Source of the DNA: Paraglaciecola sp030730205
Lineage (GTDB): Bacteria > Pseudomonadota > Gammaproteobacteria > Enterobacterales > Alteromonadaceae
Reading direction: 5' to 3'
Length of the DNA: 64,000 nt
Assembly (NCBI RefSeq): GCF_052119645.1
Contig: NZ_JBGQOM010000013.1
Span: 65,135 to 129,134 of the forward strand
Shown here: one piece after another, positions 1-9,985 of the stretch
How positions within the stretch are numbered: the first letter of the stretch is position 1
Layout: each line of letters opens with the position of its first letter
The notes under the pieces: model-generated
Told to the model about the DNA's origin: nothing
What the model saw: only the letters and a program-made list of their open reading frames with translations
The model's database searches: none
Position numbers and translations under genes: made by a program

Positions 1-1
1 A

Positions 2-3000
2 GGCGCCATCGGCTTCTTTGACACTTACGTGGACCAGGGTAATACCGTATTGCGTTATAACGCAGGAGGTGCCGGTGGTGAATTAATGCTATTCACCGAA
101 GCTGCCATGGCCAATGTTCCCGAAAATGCCAACTACTTTGTTGAAGCGAAAATTCGTCCAAGACAAAATAGCACCACCGCTAACAAACAACTTTATTTGT
201 TAGGCCGTTATGACAGTGCGGGCAACTGGTATGGTGGAGGTTTAAACGTTCAAAATGCACCTAGTAGTACCCAAGTAGAAGTGGCCGTGAGTGTTAACGG
301 ATCTATTTCACGTCCGGTTCAAACAAAGTCGCCAATTTACTTAGGTGAGAAAAACGGTGAAGGCGATGGCATATGGTACAGCGTTCGTTTTGAAATGATC
401 GATACCGAGCTCAGCGTTTATCTTGACGGTGAATTAATGGGCAGTGCGTCGGATTCTACATTTAGCACAAAGGGCCTCAGTGGTATTTTTACCAATAATC
501 GTTCTTTCGAGCTTGATGATCTTAAAATTGGGGATCCGCGCGTTAAGCCCATTCAATTGACTTTGGACTACAAAGAACAAGCATGGGATACCTCTACCAC
601 CTCTGATCCTTTAGTGATCAATATCACCGCAATGAAAAATGACGGGCTAACAGTCGATACCTTTACGGTTGCCTCTTCCAGTTCAGACGTTGTAAAAGCG
701 GAGTTAGTTGGTAATGAACTGACGTTAACGCCTCTTAGCGCAGGTACCAGTGATATTACGGTGGTATCAGGCTCTGACCCGTCTATTGTTCGCACAATCA
801 GAGTATCAGTAGCCGCAGGTTTTGTGATGCCGACAGAAAGCTATGGCGATTTATCAGGCAAAGTATCTCCGGCCATTGCGGCCACCTCACAGTACATTGA
901 CGGAACCTTAAGCCTTACTTTTGATAGTGTGCCCACTCTTGGTAGCATCGGCGAAGTGAGAATCTTTGATGCCAGCAATGACGCTTTAGTCGATACCATT
1001 AACGTTGGTAGCGAAATCGACTCATTAGGCTATCAGGGTCAAGACCGAGTGCGTCGTTTAAATACTGAATTGATGTGGGTTGATGGTAATCAATTGATAA
1101 TTAAACCGCACAACAGCATGCTTGACTACAACACCACTTATTATGTAGTGATAGGTAATGGTGTGGTCAGTGGCACTCAGCTAAACGGTGTTGATTTCGT
1201 TGGCTTAGGCGAAAACAGCAATTGGTATTTTACCACCAAGACGAGTGCACCAAGTGCTGCGAGTGTAACGGTAGATGATGACGGTACTGCAGACTTTAGA
1301 ACTGTGCAGGCAGCATTAAACTACGCCATGCAGCATCTTACAGCAGATACACCAGCCACAATCATGGTTAAAGATGGCACGTACAACGAGCCTTTATATT
1401 TACGAAATAAGAATAATCTGACAATTAGCGGTGAAAGTCGCGACAACACGCTTATTCAATTCGTTAACTACGATACTAAAAATACCGGCTCTGGTGGTAG
1501 TGAAGCCCCTGGAACAGGCGCACCAAACGGTGGACGTAGTGTCTTTTTAGTTGAAGGTGCAGACTTATTGACCTTGACTAAACTCACGCTAAAAAATGCC
1601 CACATACGTTCCAGCGCCTTTTCAAATCAAGCTGAAACGATTTACTTCAATAGTAATAATCGTTTGATAGCCAAAGAAGCTAACTTTATCAGTGAACAAG
1701 ACACCTTGTTGTTAAAAGGCTATAGCTGGTTTTTTGATACCTTGGTTGCAGGGAATGTTGACTTTATTTGGGGCTATCCAGTAACTGCCTTGTTTGAAGA
1801 AAGCGAAATCAGGACCATTGGTGACTCTAAAAACGGCGATCCTAATACGGATACTTCAGGTGGTTATATCCTGCAAGCCCGCGTGCCGGTAGAAAGCGAT
1901 CCTGGCTTTGTATTTTTAAACAGTGAGTTTACCCATGGCCCTGGCCCAATTGGTAATGATGTCTTAGATAACTCGACTTACATTGCTCGAAGCGGCGGCA
2001 ACTCGTCTTATTTTGATAACGTTACCTTGATTAACAATAAATTTGATACTCATATTGCGAGCTCTGGTTGGGCAGTCTTGGGGGTTAATAGCCAGCCTGC
2101 GCCAAATCCTGCAACCGCAACCGCAACCAGTGGTTGGAGAGAATACGGCAGCATGGACATGGCGGGCAATCTATTGGATTTAAGTGCCCGTGTAGGTGGC
2201 TATGTACTCAGTGCAGGTGATGTTGCCAATCTAAGTGACCGTGTGTCGATATTTGCTAGTTACAACAGCAATCAAGGCTGGGATCCTGCGGCTGATAACG
2301 CCGCGGTAGTGGGGCAAATCTTAGCGGATAAAGGCTTTGCTGGTCATAACTTTGATGTCACCGGTGGCGCTGGCGGCACCGTCATAACCGTTGATAATGG
2401 TGTAGCGCTTATCAATGCACTTAGCGAAGCGAAAAACACCAATGTGCCTGTTACCATCTTCGTTGATGGCACCATCACTGATGCCAACAGCGGCGGAAGC
2501 GGTAATTCAATCGACATTAAAGACATGGATAACGTGTCTATTATTGGTGTCGCAGACCGTGGTGAATTTGACGGTATTGGTATTCAAATTCGTCGCGCTA
2601 ATAACATCATTATTCAAAACTTAAAAATTCATCATGTGCTAACGGGTGGCAAAGACGCAATTTCAATTGAAGGTGATACAGACGGCTCAACCACCGAAAA
2701 CATCTGGATTGATCACAATGAGCTTTACAGCACCATGAGTGTCGATAAAGACTACTACGATGGTTTAATTGATACCAAAAGTGGTGCCAAAAATATTACG
2801 ATTTCATATAACTACTTACATGATCATTGGAAAGCGTCATTACATGGCCATACCGAGCCTGACACGGCAAGTAGTAATACCGAACGCAATATTACCTTTC
2901 ATCACAATCGGTTTGAAAATATTGAATCTCGTTTGCCTCTATTCAGATACGGTTATGGGCATTTGTATAACAACTATTTTAACAATATTCACTCAACGGC

Positions 3001-4384
3001 TATTAATTCGCGTCGCGGTGCTGAACTGTTGATCGAAAACAACGTGTTTGAAAATACCCAAAACCCCATTGTCTCTTTCTATACTGACGTGGTTGGCTAT
3101 TGGAATTTGTCTGGCAATATTCTTGGCGACGGCGTGACATGGACGACACCAGACAGTGGGGAAATTAGTGCGCAAGATGGTCAATCAACCAGCAGTTATG
3201 TTGTTCCTTATGATTATGAGTTAGAGCAAGCTGATGTAGTAAAAATCAATGTTATCAACCTCTCTGGTGTAGGTAAACTTGACCAAAGTAACCTTGATAT
3301 CCCGGCGATTGATAACAGTGGTCAAACGCCAGTCGACACTGATGTAAGCTTACCTTACAGTGAAAACTTCAGTGCCCCTGATGTCGCTACTTTCTTTAGT
3401 GCTGACTATAAAAACATCCCCGGTGATAGTAGTGCAGCCTTGTATAAGGCAACTGGGGGAGGCAGTAATATCAAGTTAATAGATGGTCAGCTTCACTTAA
3501 TTAGTGCCCGTTTTACCCTAGGTAATAGCGCCCCTTCAAGCACCACAAGTTCAAATGATACGCCTAGCACCAGTTCGGGGGTGTTTGATTTAAGCAAACC
3601 CTACAAAGTAGTGATGGATATCATTAGTGTTGGTGGCTCAGATACCACAAAAGACTTTCAAGTTTATGTTGATAACAACACCGCTAGTAGTGGCGAGTCT
3701 ATGCATGGCAGTGCATCAAAATTCTATGGTGTCGATGTGAGCACGTTGACTGTGGGTACCTTAGAAATACCTGGATTAGTTGCCAATGCAAATTCGTTTT
3801 TACAATTTAGAACGGAGACTGGCGCAAGCGTGGTAATAGACAACCTGCGGATTGAATACCTGCCAGCAGCAGACCTTTTAAATGAAGATTTTTCCGCCAC
3901 AGATGCCACCCGTTTTTTAAGTGCAGACTATAAAAGTTTAGCGGGTGATGGTGTCAGTGCGATGTATTACGTGACAGGTGGCGGTGATGGTTTGTCAATC
4001 GTGAACGAGCAACTCAGTCTTGCAAGTGCGCGCTTTACTGTTGGCAATACTACACCGGGCGTTAGTACAACTGAAAATGATACCACCGGCACGGGCGTAT
4101 TCGACCTCAGTAAACCCTATAAAGTGGTGATGGATATCATCAGTGTAGGCGGCACAGACACCAGCAAAGATTTTCAAATCTATGTGAACAATAATACTTC
4201 CAGTAGTAGCCAATCTCAGCATGGTGGAGCATCGAAGTTTTTTGCAGTAGATGCAAATACCCTAACTATTGGCACCTTAGAAGTAGCAGGCTTGGTGGCA
4301 AACGCCAATTCGTTTTTACAAATCAGAACCGAAACTGGCGCGACAGTAGTATTGGATAATTTGCGAATTCAATATACTGATTAA
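2..4384 (+). CDS. Secreted multidomain pectin methylesterase / pectate lyase, 5' end cut by window
   Basis: The reading frame is open to the window edge, so the true start and signal peptide lie outside. A GTG at 29 is only an internal codon. Counting residues from 29, a LamG-like concanavalin fold (about 1-170) is followed by two Ig-like stretches (about 177-405). A pectinesterase domain (about 412-770) carries the GNVDFIWG active-site motif near 575. A PL1-type pectate lyase beta-helix (about 785-1060) has WIDHNE and a repeated N-I-x-I-x-N ladder. Two C-terminal repeats (about 1107-1275 and 1281-1451) share FSADYK/LSADYK and DLSKPYKVVMDIISVGG and look like substrate-binding or sorting modules. 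The enzyme should de-esterify pectin and then cleave the product by beta-elimination outside the cell. An esterase follows. Domain calls come from motifs; exact borders are estimates. Confidence 0.9.
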   Translation, partial: GAIGFFDTYVDQGNTVLRYNAGGAGGELMLFTEAAMANVPENANYFVEAKIRPRQNSTTANKQLYLLGRYDSAGNWYGGGLNVQNAPSSTQVEVAVSVNGSISRPVQTKSPIYLGEKNGEGDGIWYSVRFEMIDTELSVYLDGELMGSASDSTFSTKGLSGIFTNNRSFELDDLKIGDPRVKPIQLTLDYKEQAWDTSTTSDPLVINITAMKNDGLTVDTFTVASSSSDVVKAELVGNELTLTPLSAGTSDITVVSGSDPSIVRTIRVSVAAGFVMPTESYGDLSGKVSPAIAATSQYIDGTLSLTFDSVPTLGSIGEVRIFDASNDALVDTINVGSEIDSLGYQGQDRVRRLNTELMWVDGNQLIIKPHNSMLDYNTTYYVVIGNGVVSGTQLNGVDFVGLGENSNWYFTTKTSAPSAASVTVDDDGTADFRTVQAALNYAMQHLTADTPATIMVKDGTYNEPLYLRNKNNLTISGESRDNTLIQFVNYDTKNTGSGGSEAPGTGAPNGGRSVFLVEGADLLTLTKLTLKNAHIRSSAFSNQAETIYFNSNNRLIAKEANFISEQDTLLLKGYSWFFDTLVAGNVDFIWGYPVTALFEESEIRTIGDSKNGDPNTDTSGGYILQARVPVESDPGFVFLNSEFTHGPGPIGNDVLDNSTYIARSGGNSSYFDNVTLINNKFDTHIASSGWAVLGVNSQPAPNPATATATSGWREYGSMDMAGNLLDLSARVGGYVLSAGDVANLSDRVSIFASYNSNQGWDPAADNAAVVGQILADKGFAGHNFDVTGGAGGTVITVDNGVALINALSEAKNTNVPVTIFVDGTITDANSGGSGNSIDIKDMDNVSIIGVADRGEFDGIGIQIRRANNIIIQNLKIHHVLTGGKDAISIEGDTDGSTTENIWIDHNELYSTMSVDKDYYDGLIDTKSGAKNITISYNYLHDHWKASLHGHTEPDTASSNTERNITFHHNRFENIESRLPLFRYGYGHLYNNYFNNIHSTAINSRRGAELLIENNVFENTQNPIVSFYTDVVGYWNLSGNILGDGVTWTTPDSGEISAQDGQSTSSYVVPYDYELEQADVVKINVINLSGVGKLDQSNLDIPAIDNSGQTPVDTDVSLPYSENFSAPDVATFFSADYKNIPGDSSAALYKATGGGSNIKLIDGQLHLISARFTLGNSAPSSTTSSNDTPSTSSGVFDLSKPYKVVMDIISVGGSDTTKDFQVYVDNNTASSGESMHGSASKFYGVDVSTLTVGTLEIPGLVANANSFLQFRTETGASVVIDNLRIEYLPAADLLNEDFSATDATRFLSADYKSLAGDGVSAMYYVTGGGDGLSIVNEQLSLASARFTVGNTTPGVSTTENDTTGTGVFDLSKPYKVVMDIISVGGTDTSKDFQIYVNNNTSSSSQSQHGGASKFFAVDANTLTIGTLEVAGLVANANSFLQIRTETGATVVLDNLRIQYTD

Positions 4385-4410
4385 TAGCACGTGTGGTCTA
4401 GTTAAATGTA

Positions 4411-4441
4411 AAGGGTAGCCTGAGGCTACCCTTTATTTTTT
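4411..4441 (+). terminator. Rho-independent terminator after the pectinase gene
   Basis: A perfect 10-bp stem (AAGGGTAGCC, 3-nt loop TGA, GGCTACCCTT) is followed by a T-rich tract. It sits 27 bases after the pectinase stop and just before the ribosome site of the next gene, so the esterase probably has its own promoter or depends on readthrough. Confidence 0.85.
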
Positions 4442-4452
4442 CAGGGAACAGT

Positions 4453-5430
4453 ATGAAAAGAATTATGGCAACGCACTATCACTCCTTATTCATTTTACTT
4501 TTTGCTGGTTTTATGTGCGACAAAGCGCTGTCAGCCAACACGAGTTATCCGCAAGATTTACGCTACTCAGTACAGAGCAGTTTTATGAAGTACCAGAATA
4601 CCTACCCTGAGTTGCGTATTGCCCAGATACATGTTGAGGATAAAGTTCACATCACAGCTAATCACGTTTATAGCCATGCCTCAGGTCGTGAACTCACCAT
4701 GGACATCATGCGCCCCACGACTCAACGCAATGGGCGCGCCGTGTTACTTATTCATGGCGGAGGATGGGGCTCCGGCCATAAAACTCATATGCATCAACTT
4801 GCAAAAGCACTGGCCTTAAGAGGCTATGTAAGTGCTTGTTTAGAATATCGTTTATCCCCCGAAGCAGCATTTCCTGCAGCGATTGAAGATATCTACCAGG
4901 GGATCCGGTGGCTTAGTTCACAGTCAAGTACCTTTAACTTTAATAAAAATCAAATTAGCCTTCTGGGAGGCTCATCAGGTGGGCATTTAGCTTCGTTGGT
5001 GGCCTATAGCGCCGAGCATAATGTGTTTATTCCAAACTCAAACGCTTATCAGGTTAATGCTGTAGTAAATCTAGACGGTGTGCTTGACGTGGCTTCAGGA
5101 GAGGGCTTACTCGCAGAAGATAAAAACGGCAATTCAGATTCGGCGCTGGCCCGATGGTTAGGAGGGCGTTTTGCTGATAAAACAGCCCTGTGGCAACAGG
5201 TGTCAATTCCACAATATATTACCAATCAATCGCCATCTTTATTATTTATTAGCAGTGGTCAAAGCCGTTTTAGAGCAGGGTTTAAAGACGTTGAAAGGCG
5301 ATTACTACAACATGGCAAACGTGCACGCCTTGTTACTTTAGAGCATGCACCGCATCCATTTTGGCTATTTGAGCCGTGGCTTAGTGACATAGTCGAGCCT
5401 ATCGATACCTTTTTACAAGCCCTTCCTTGA
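4453..5430 (+). CDS. Secreted alpha/beta-hydrolase (carbohydrate esterase-like)
   Basis: This 325-residue protein begins with a cleavable signal peptide (hydrophobic run LFILLFAGFM, cleavage near ALSA-N). It has the alpha/beta-hydrolase signatures HGGGWG (about 101, oxyanion hole), GGSSGG (about 172, nucleophile elbow) and HAPHPFW (about 298-304, catalytic His region). This is the arrangement of BD-FAE/acetyl-esterase enzymes that remove acyl groups from polysaccharides. An AGGGAA ribosome site precedes ATG 4453. Lying next to the pectinase, it may be a pectin acetylesterase; that substrate is inferred from context only. Confidence 0.85.
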   Translation: MKRIMATHYHSLFILLFAGFMCDKALSANTSYPQDLRYSVQSSFMKYQNTYPELRIAQIHVEDKVHITANHVYSHASGRELTMDIMRPTTQRNGRAVLLIHGGGWGSGHKTHMHQLAKALALRGYVSACLEYRLSPEAAFPAAIEDIYQGIRWLSSQSSTFNFNKNQISLLGGSSGGHLASLVAYSAEHNVFIPNSNAYQVNAVVNLDGVLDVASGEGLLAEDKNGNSDSALARWLGGRFADKTALWQQVSIPQYITNQSPSLLFISSGQSRFRAGFKDVERRLLQHGKRARLVTLEHAPHPFWLFEPWLSDIVEPIDTFLQALP

Positions 5431-5529
5431 GGTATTTGCATGTGACTAGGTAAAACAAAGCTGACAAGCTTATTAAAGGGCAGTAGCATCCTAGGCTTCA
5501 TTAAATGAACAAGTAAAAGGCAAACCAGT

Positions 5530-5937
5530 ATGAATTTATTCGATAGCTTGTGTTTGATGGCTGGCCGCGTATTACTCGGTTTGTATTTTATCTTGCCGGG
5601 CATACAAAAAATAAGCAGTTTCGAGGGAATGAGTCAGTACATGGCAAAACACGATGTGCCTTTTATTAACCCTTTGCTGATCTTAACCATTATTATTCAG
5701 TTAAGTGCAGGTTTTGCGATTATCGTCGGTTATAAGGGCAAAGTCGCGGCTTTTATCTTGGCTGGACTGACCTTGGTTATTAGTGTGTACATGCATAACT
5801 TTTGGAACCTACCAGAAGGCGCAAATGTTGCCCATGAAACCCAGAACTTTGTTAAAAATATGGCCATTATGGCGGGTTTACTTGTTCTGGCAGCCAGAGG
5901 TACGGGCCCATTTAGTTTAGATAATCGTCATCGATAA
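5530..5937 (+). CDS. DoxX family membrane protein
   Basis: A 135-residue protein with four hydrophobic segments. The N-terminal RVLLGLYFILPGIQK pattern and the C-terminal NMAIMAGLLVLAARG segment are typical of the DoxX/YphA family. Members are small inner-membrane proteins with poorly defined roles, often linked to redox or thiol stress. AAGG lies upstream of the ATG. It is separated by 99 bases from the esterase and by more than 300 bases from the reductase downstream, so it may stand alone. Confidence 0.85.
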   Translation: MNLFDSLCLMAGRVLLGLYFILPGIQKISSFEGMSQYMAKHDVPFINPLLILTIIIQLSAGFAIIVGYKGKVAAFILAGLTLVISVYMHNFWNLPEGANVAHETQNFVKNMAIMAGLLVLAARGTGPFSLDNRHR

Positions 5938-6320
5938 ACAAATCAAGCGAATCATTAACTGTGACCCTGTTAGTCAATATAAAAAAGCAGACAGGGCGGC
6001 AGTGTGCACTAAGTGATAAGTTGAAATGCGCTATGCTACATGCCTCCCTTAACATGGCAAACTACCGTCAACTTCTGCGCATAAATACAGGCCCAGTTTC
6101 TTAAGTTTGTTTTAATTTACCTTCTTTTTCTTTACATAATATAAACAGCTGTTCGCTTAGCTCGATAAATTTCATAATTTTAAGAATAAACTAAGTTTAT
6201 AAAATTCATAAAGTTATTTGAATTTTAGTACTTATTTAAATCATATGACTGGCCAAACCAGTAAGTTTAGTGTACAACTGTGCGCTCAAATTTGGCAGCT
6301 TAGTAAAATCTTGTGTAATG
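5938..6320. other. AT-rich intergenic region, no gene supported
   Basis: This gap holds only short unsupported frames. It is very AT-rich from about 6110 to 6240 and presumably contains the promoter of the reductase-desaturase run. A weak CCCTGT/ACAGGG pair lies around 5965-5997. I see no tRNA, repeat or clear operator. Confidence 0.5.
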
Positions 6321-7403
6321 ATGGCTTTTTTTCGACGTTTATGGTGTTCATTTTGCCTTATGCTAGGCAATCAACCTGCTTTTATACTCTACATTTTACC
6401 CCTTATTAACGTGTTGTGGCCTGACTACTTACCAAATGCTTTCAGTGCCAAGGTTATTAGCCTTGAGCAAAAAGCACAGGGAATGCTCTATATTAAACTC
6501 AAGGTATCAAAACGTTGGCCTGGATTTAGTGGGGGGCAGCATATTGATTTGTTCTTAATTAACAATGGCAGAATAGTTACGCGGACTTTTAGTCTGTGTT
6601 CACCGGTTTCTCGTTGGCAAAGCCACCGTGAAATACACCTGTGCTGTAAAGTGCAGCACAATGGTAGCTTTACGCCTTTGTTAGCCGGTCTCACTGTTAA
6701 CGATCGACTTAATGTAAGCAAGGCAAGAGGGGATTTTGTTTGGGCAAATAGTCAACAAAGCACCACGTTTATTGCAGCGGGGTCTGGCATTACCCCCATT
6801 GCCGCCATGCTACTGAGTCAACGACATTGGCTCGCACCGGTAACGTTGATATACCGGGTAAAAACGGCGGAAAACGCTGCGTTATTGCCTGAACTGCAAG
6901 CCTTAGCCAAACAACACAAGCAATTTTCTTTATTCATCAGCGACAGTGCCGTTGAATCGGCTGAGCGTTTTATTGATTCTTTGGCCCATTTTCAAAGTGA
7001 TCAGTATTACCTATGCGGTCCACCTGCGTTTATGCAAATCGTGCGTCATCAACTCAATATGTTCAACATTCAGGACGATTGCATTTTTCAAGAGCAATTT
7101 GGATTAAGTGTAATACGAGTTGATGAAAAAAATGCTGAAGATCTCGTCCTGGCGACCTTTTTTCATGCAGGTACCAATAGGGTTGCGCATATAGCCAAAG
7201 GGGTGAGTTTACTGCAAGGGGCAGAGGATAGTGGTCTATCGCCCCGTTTTGCTTGCCGTATGGGCGTATGTTTTCAATGTGTGTGTCAAAAAGTCACTGG
7301 TCAGGTACGAGATATGCGAACGGGTGTATTGAGTGGGCATGGCGAAGAACAAATTCAACTTTGTGTCAGCCAGCCCGTGACAGAATTAGTAGTAAAATTG
7401 TAA
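6321..7403 (+). CDS. Ferredoxin-NAD(P)H reductase with C-terminal 2Fe-2S domain (desaturase partner)
   Basis: Domains in order are an FAD-binding barrel with RTFSLCSP, a nucleotide-binding domain with AAGSGITP and YYLCGPP, and a plant-type 2Fe-2S domain whose cysteines sit in CRMGVCFQCVC plus a later Cys near the C-terminus. This is the layout of flavoprotein reductases that pass electrons from NAD(P)H to membrane desaturases. The desaturase gene follows after 10 bases, and its ribosome site overlaps this stop codon. I chose ATG 6321; the frame extends upstream to a GTG at 6270, and an ATG at 6324 is also possible. None has a strong ribosome site. Confidence 0.88.
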   Translation: MAFFRRLWCSFCLMLGNQPAFILYILPLINVLWPDYLPNAFSAKVISLEQKAQGMLYIKLKVSKRWPGFSGGQHIDLFLINNGRIVTRTFSLCSPVSRWQSHREIHLCCKVQHNGSFTPLLAGLTVNDRLNVSKARGDFVWANSQQSTTFIAAGSGITPIAAMLLSQRHWLAPVTLIYRVKTAENAALLPELQALAKQHKQFSLFISDSAVESAERFIDSLAHFQSDQYYLCGPPAFMQIVRHQLNMFNIQDDCIFQEQFGLSVIRVDEKNAEDLVLATFFHAGTNRVAHIAKGVSLLQGAEDSGLSPRFACRMGVCFQCVCQKVTGQVRDMRTGVLSGHGEEQIQLCVSQPVTELVVKL

Positions 7404-7413
7404 GGAACCGAAC

Positions 7414-8532
7414 ATGATGATGCCTAATGCGCAACAATTAGACGCTTTACAAGTCGATTTGGACGCCCTAAAACAAAAAGTTCAAGAACAAGTAGGCGAG
7501 TCTGACGCCCGTTATATTAAACGGGTGTTATTGGTACAACGTTTAAGTGCCATTAGTGGTCGTATTTTTATGGTACTGGGATTTATCACCCCCTGGCTTT
7601 GGCTTTTAGGCGTTTTGCTACTGGCGCTAGCTAAAATTCTCGACAATATGGAAATTGGTCACAATGTATTACACGGTCAATATGATTGGATGAATCATCC
7701 CTTGTTACATTCTAAGCGTTACGAGTGGGATATCGTGTGTGACGCAGGCTCATGGCAGCGAACCCATAATTATGAACACCATACCTACACCAATATTATC
7801 GGCAAGGATCGTGACTTTGGCTATGGTTTGCTAAGGTTAAGCAATGACTTACGTTGGCGTGTGCGTAATTTATGGCAAGGCGGTACCTACCTCTTACTGA
7901 GTATGTTATTTCAGTGGGGTATTGCCTATCACGAATTGGCTGGTCAGCGAGTTTTCAGCAAAAAGAAAAAGGTCGGACGCCACTCTCAAGTCAGTGATCA
8001 AGCATTAAAAAAAGCATTTTTAAGTAAGGGCACGCGCCAATTAGTGAAAGATTATCTATTCTTTCCTTTGGTAGCGGGGCCAATGTGGTTGTGGGTCATA
8101 GCGGGTAATTTACTGGCGAATTTCATCCGTAATTTATGGACATCAACAGTAATTTTTTGCGGGCATTTTACCAAAGATGTTCATACCTTTACTGAGAGTC
8201 AATGTAGTGATGAAAGCCGTGGTCATTGGTATTACCGTCAAATGTTGGGCTCATCAAATTTCACTGGCCCCACATATTTACATATACTAACTGGCCATTT
8301 GAGCTGCCAAATTGAACATCATTTATTTCCTGATATCCCCGCACGCCATTACCCCGCGATGGCTGTTGATGTGCAGGCTATTGCTGCTAAATATGGTATT
8401 GCTTATAACACGGGTAGCTTTTTTAGCCAGTATGTGAGCGTGTTTTGGCGCATAATTCGGTATTCGTTTCCTGGTGGGGCAAAAACTACACGATTAGTTA
8501 ATCCAAAGCACCGCGTTCAAAGTATGCTATAG
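7414..8532 (+). CDS. Membrane fatty acid desaturase
   Basis: The 372-residue protein has the three histidine boxes of the membrane desaturase family that ligate the di-iron centre: HNVLHG (about 83), HNYEHH (about 118) and HLSCQIEHH (about 295). Hydrophobic segments lie near 55-75 and 215-245. It should introduce a double bond into acyl chains of membrane lipids or acyl-CoA, taking electrons from the reductase encoded just upstream. AAGGA lies 7 bases before the first of three consecutive ATG codons. Position of the double bond cannot be read from sequence. Confidence 0.9.
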   Translation: MMMPNAQQLDALQVDLDALKQKVQEQVGESDARYIKRVLLVQRLSAISGRIFMVLGFITPWLWLLGVLLLALAKILDNMEIGHNVLHGQYDWMNHPLLHSKRYEWDIVCDAGSWQRTHNYEHHTYTNIIGKDRDFGYGLLRLSNDLRWRVRNLWQGGTYLLLSMLFQWGIAYHELAGQRVFSKKKKVGRHSQVSDQALKKAFLSKGTRQLVKDYLFFPLVAGPMWLWVIAGNLLANFIRNLWTSTVIFCGHFTKDVHTFTESQCSDESRGHWYYRQMLGSSNFTGPTYLHILTGHLSCQIEHHLFPDIPARHYPAMAVDVQAIAAKYGIAYNTGSFFSQYVSVFWRIIRYSFPGGAKTTRLVNPKHRVQSML

Positions 8533-8556
8533 CAAAAACTCAACACGGAGATAAAA

Positions 8557-9255
8557 ATGCACAGCAATTGGATAACCATCAAACAGCAAGGTGATAACGA
8601 GTATTCTGGTTATTTATCTTTACCCCCAAGTGGCAAGGGACCCGGCTTAATTTTGCTTCAGGAAATATGGGGAGTAAATGAACATATCCAAGCGGTAGCC
8701 GACCAGTATGCTCTAGCTGGATACGTCGTTTTAGCCCCTGATATATTTTGGCAGTTCGAGCATCGGGTGTCACTCAATTATGACGATGCAGGTAATCAAC
8801 AAGCCTTCGATTACTATAGCAAAATGGACTTTGCCGATGCCGCTTTGCATATAAAAGATGCAGTTGCGACCCTGCGCTCTTTGCCTGCAGTGACAGCAAA
8901 GGTGGGAGTAGTAGGCTATTGTATGGGTGGACAACTGGCTTATAGAACCGCAGCGGGTAGTCAAGTAGATGCTGCTGTGTGTTATTACGGTGGAGGCATT
9001 GATCGCTGTTTAGAATTAAGCGAGCAGCTTACTCTGCCGATTATGTTCCACTATGCCAAAAATGATAGCCACATTAGTCAAGCAGCGGTGAGTAAAGTAA
9101 AATCCGCATTTAAGGACAAAGCCAAGGCCATTTTTTACGATTATGCCGATACTGAGCATGGTTTTAATTGTTGGGGAAGACCAGCAATGTTTAATCAAAA
9201 AGCCTCTGCGCTCGCCTTAGGGCGCACCTTAACGTTTTTATCTGAACACCTTTAG
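8557..9255 (+). CDS. Dienelactone hydrolase family protein
   Basis: A 232-residue alpha/beta-hydrolase with the cysteine nucleophile in GYCMGG (Cys122), an Asp in KNDSHIS (about 169) and a His in EHGFNCWGR (about 202). This is the Cys-Asp-His triad of the DLH family, and the length fits. Substrate is unknown; many genomic members act on esters or lactones outside chlorocatechol pathways. The start has a CGGAG ribosome site. It is 24 bases after the desaturase and probably co-transcribed with it. Confidence 0.88.
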   Translation: MHSNWITIKQQGDNEYSGYLSLPPSGKGPGLILLQEIWGVNEHIQAVADQYALAGYVVLAPDIFWQFEHRVSLNYDDAGNQQAFDYYSKMDFADAALHIKDAVATLRSLPAVTAKVGVVGYCMGGQLAYRTAAGSQVDAAVCYYGGGIDRCLELSEQLTLPIMFHYAKNDSHISQAAVSKVKSAFKDKAKAIFYDYADTEHGFNCWGRPAMFNQKASALALGRTLTFLSEHL

Positions 9256-9516
9256 CATCACAAACTAGCAATCTTGTTCGAGCTCATTGGTAAGCCAAAG
9301 AGCTTCATAATGCGTTTTCTGCGTAATTCAATCCTCTGTTTATCTTGCTGTGTAATTTTTACGGAACGGCTCTGTAGGAATAACATGCATAAGAGAGTTA
9401 AATTTTTATATTTAAAATATAAGCTATTGAATCTAAATGATTTTTTAACTTGGCCTGGTGGTTGCAAATCTCAGTTGGCAAACAGCACTTCATTTGAATT
9501 AATAAAGGAGATAACA

Positions 9517-9708
9517 ATGAATAGCGATCAAATTAAAGGTAATTGGAAAGAGCTAAAAGGTAAAACCCAAAAGAAATGGGGTGAATTGACCAATGATGAT
9601 ATGGATAAAATCAATGGCAGCCGTACTGAATTAGTTGGCAAAATTCAGCAAAAATACGGCAAAAGTAAAGAAGAAGCCGAAAAAGAAGTCGACTCATTCT
9701 TTAATTAG
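9517..9708 (+). CDS. CsbD family stress protein
   Basis: This is a 63-residue hydrophilic, lysine-rich protein starting MNSDQIKGNWKELKGK, the hallmark of the CsbD/YjbJ family. These are abundant general stress proteins of unknown mechanism. The frame is open back to 9274, but ATG 9517 has a strong AAGGAG site and matches the family length. The 260 bases upstream are AT-rich and contain no other supported gene, so a private promoter is likely. A terminator follows directly. Confidence 0.92.
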   Translation: MNSDQIKGNWKELKGKTQKKWGELTNDDMDKINGSRTELVGKIQQKYGKSKEEAEKEVDSFFN

Positions 9709-9715
9709 CCACAAT

Positions 9716-9760
9716 AGGGCGTTAACAGCAACCACCCCTTAATGTTAGCGCCCTTTTTTA
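9716..9760 (+). terminator. Rho-independent terminator after csbD-like gene
   Basis: The arms AGGGCGTTAAC and GTTAGCGCCCT pair over 11 bases with one G-U wobble and are followed by a run of seven T. The loop is 17 bases. Confidence 0.8.
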
Positions 9761-9985
9761 TGTACCCTGCAGTGTAAAAATTCATGAACGTACATACCTG
9801 TTCAATTACAGCACTGCATTTATCTTACCCTTGTTATCTACCTACCAGAACTTAAATGGCTTGCTCCGCGAGCAGCCTGAAGGGAAGGCAATAGAGTAGC
9901 GAGTTTCAATTTGCGCTTACGGTTGTTACTGTTTCACTGAGGTGATTTAATGACGAACGGTTCGTGATCAGCTTGGATATTAGCT

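Noticed and set aside
5259..5603. 114-codon minus-strand frame over the esterase 3' end and DoxX start
   Set aside because: Crosses two well-supported plus-strand genes and has no domain signature.
9274..9516. N-terminal extension of the CsbD-like protein
   Set aside because: Family length and the strong AAGGAG site fix the start at 9517; the extension is basic, cysteine-containing and unlike CsbD.
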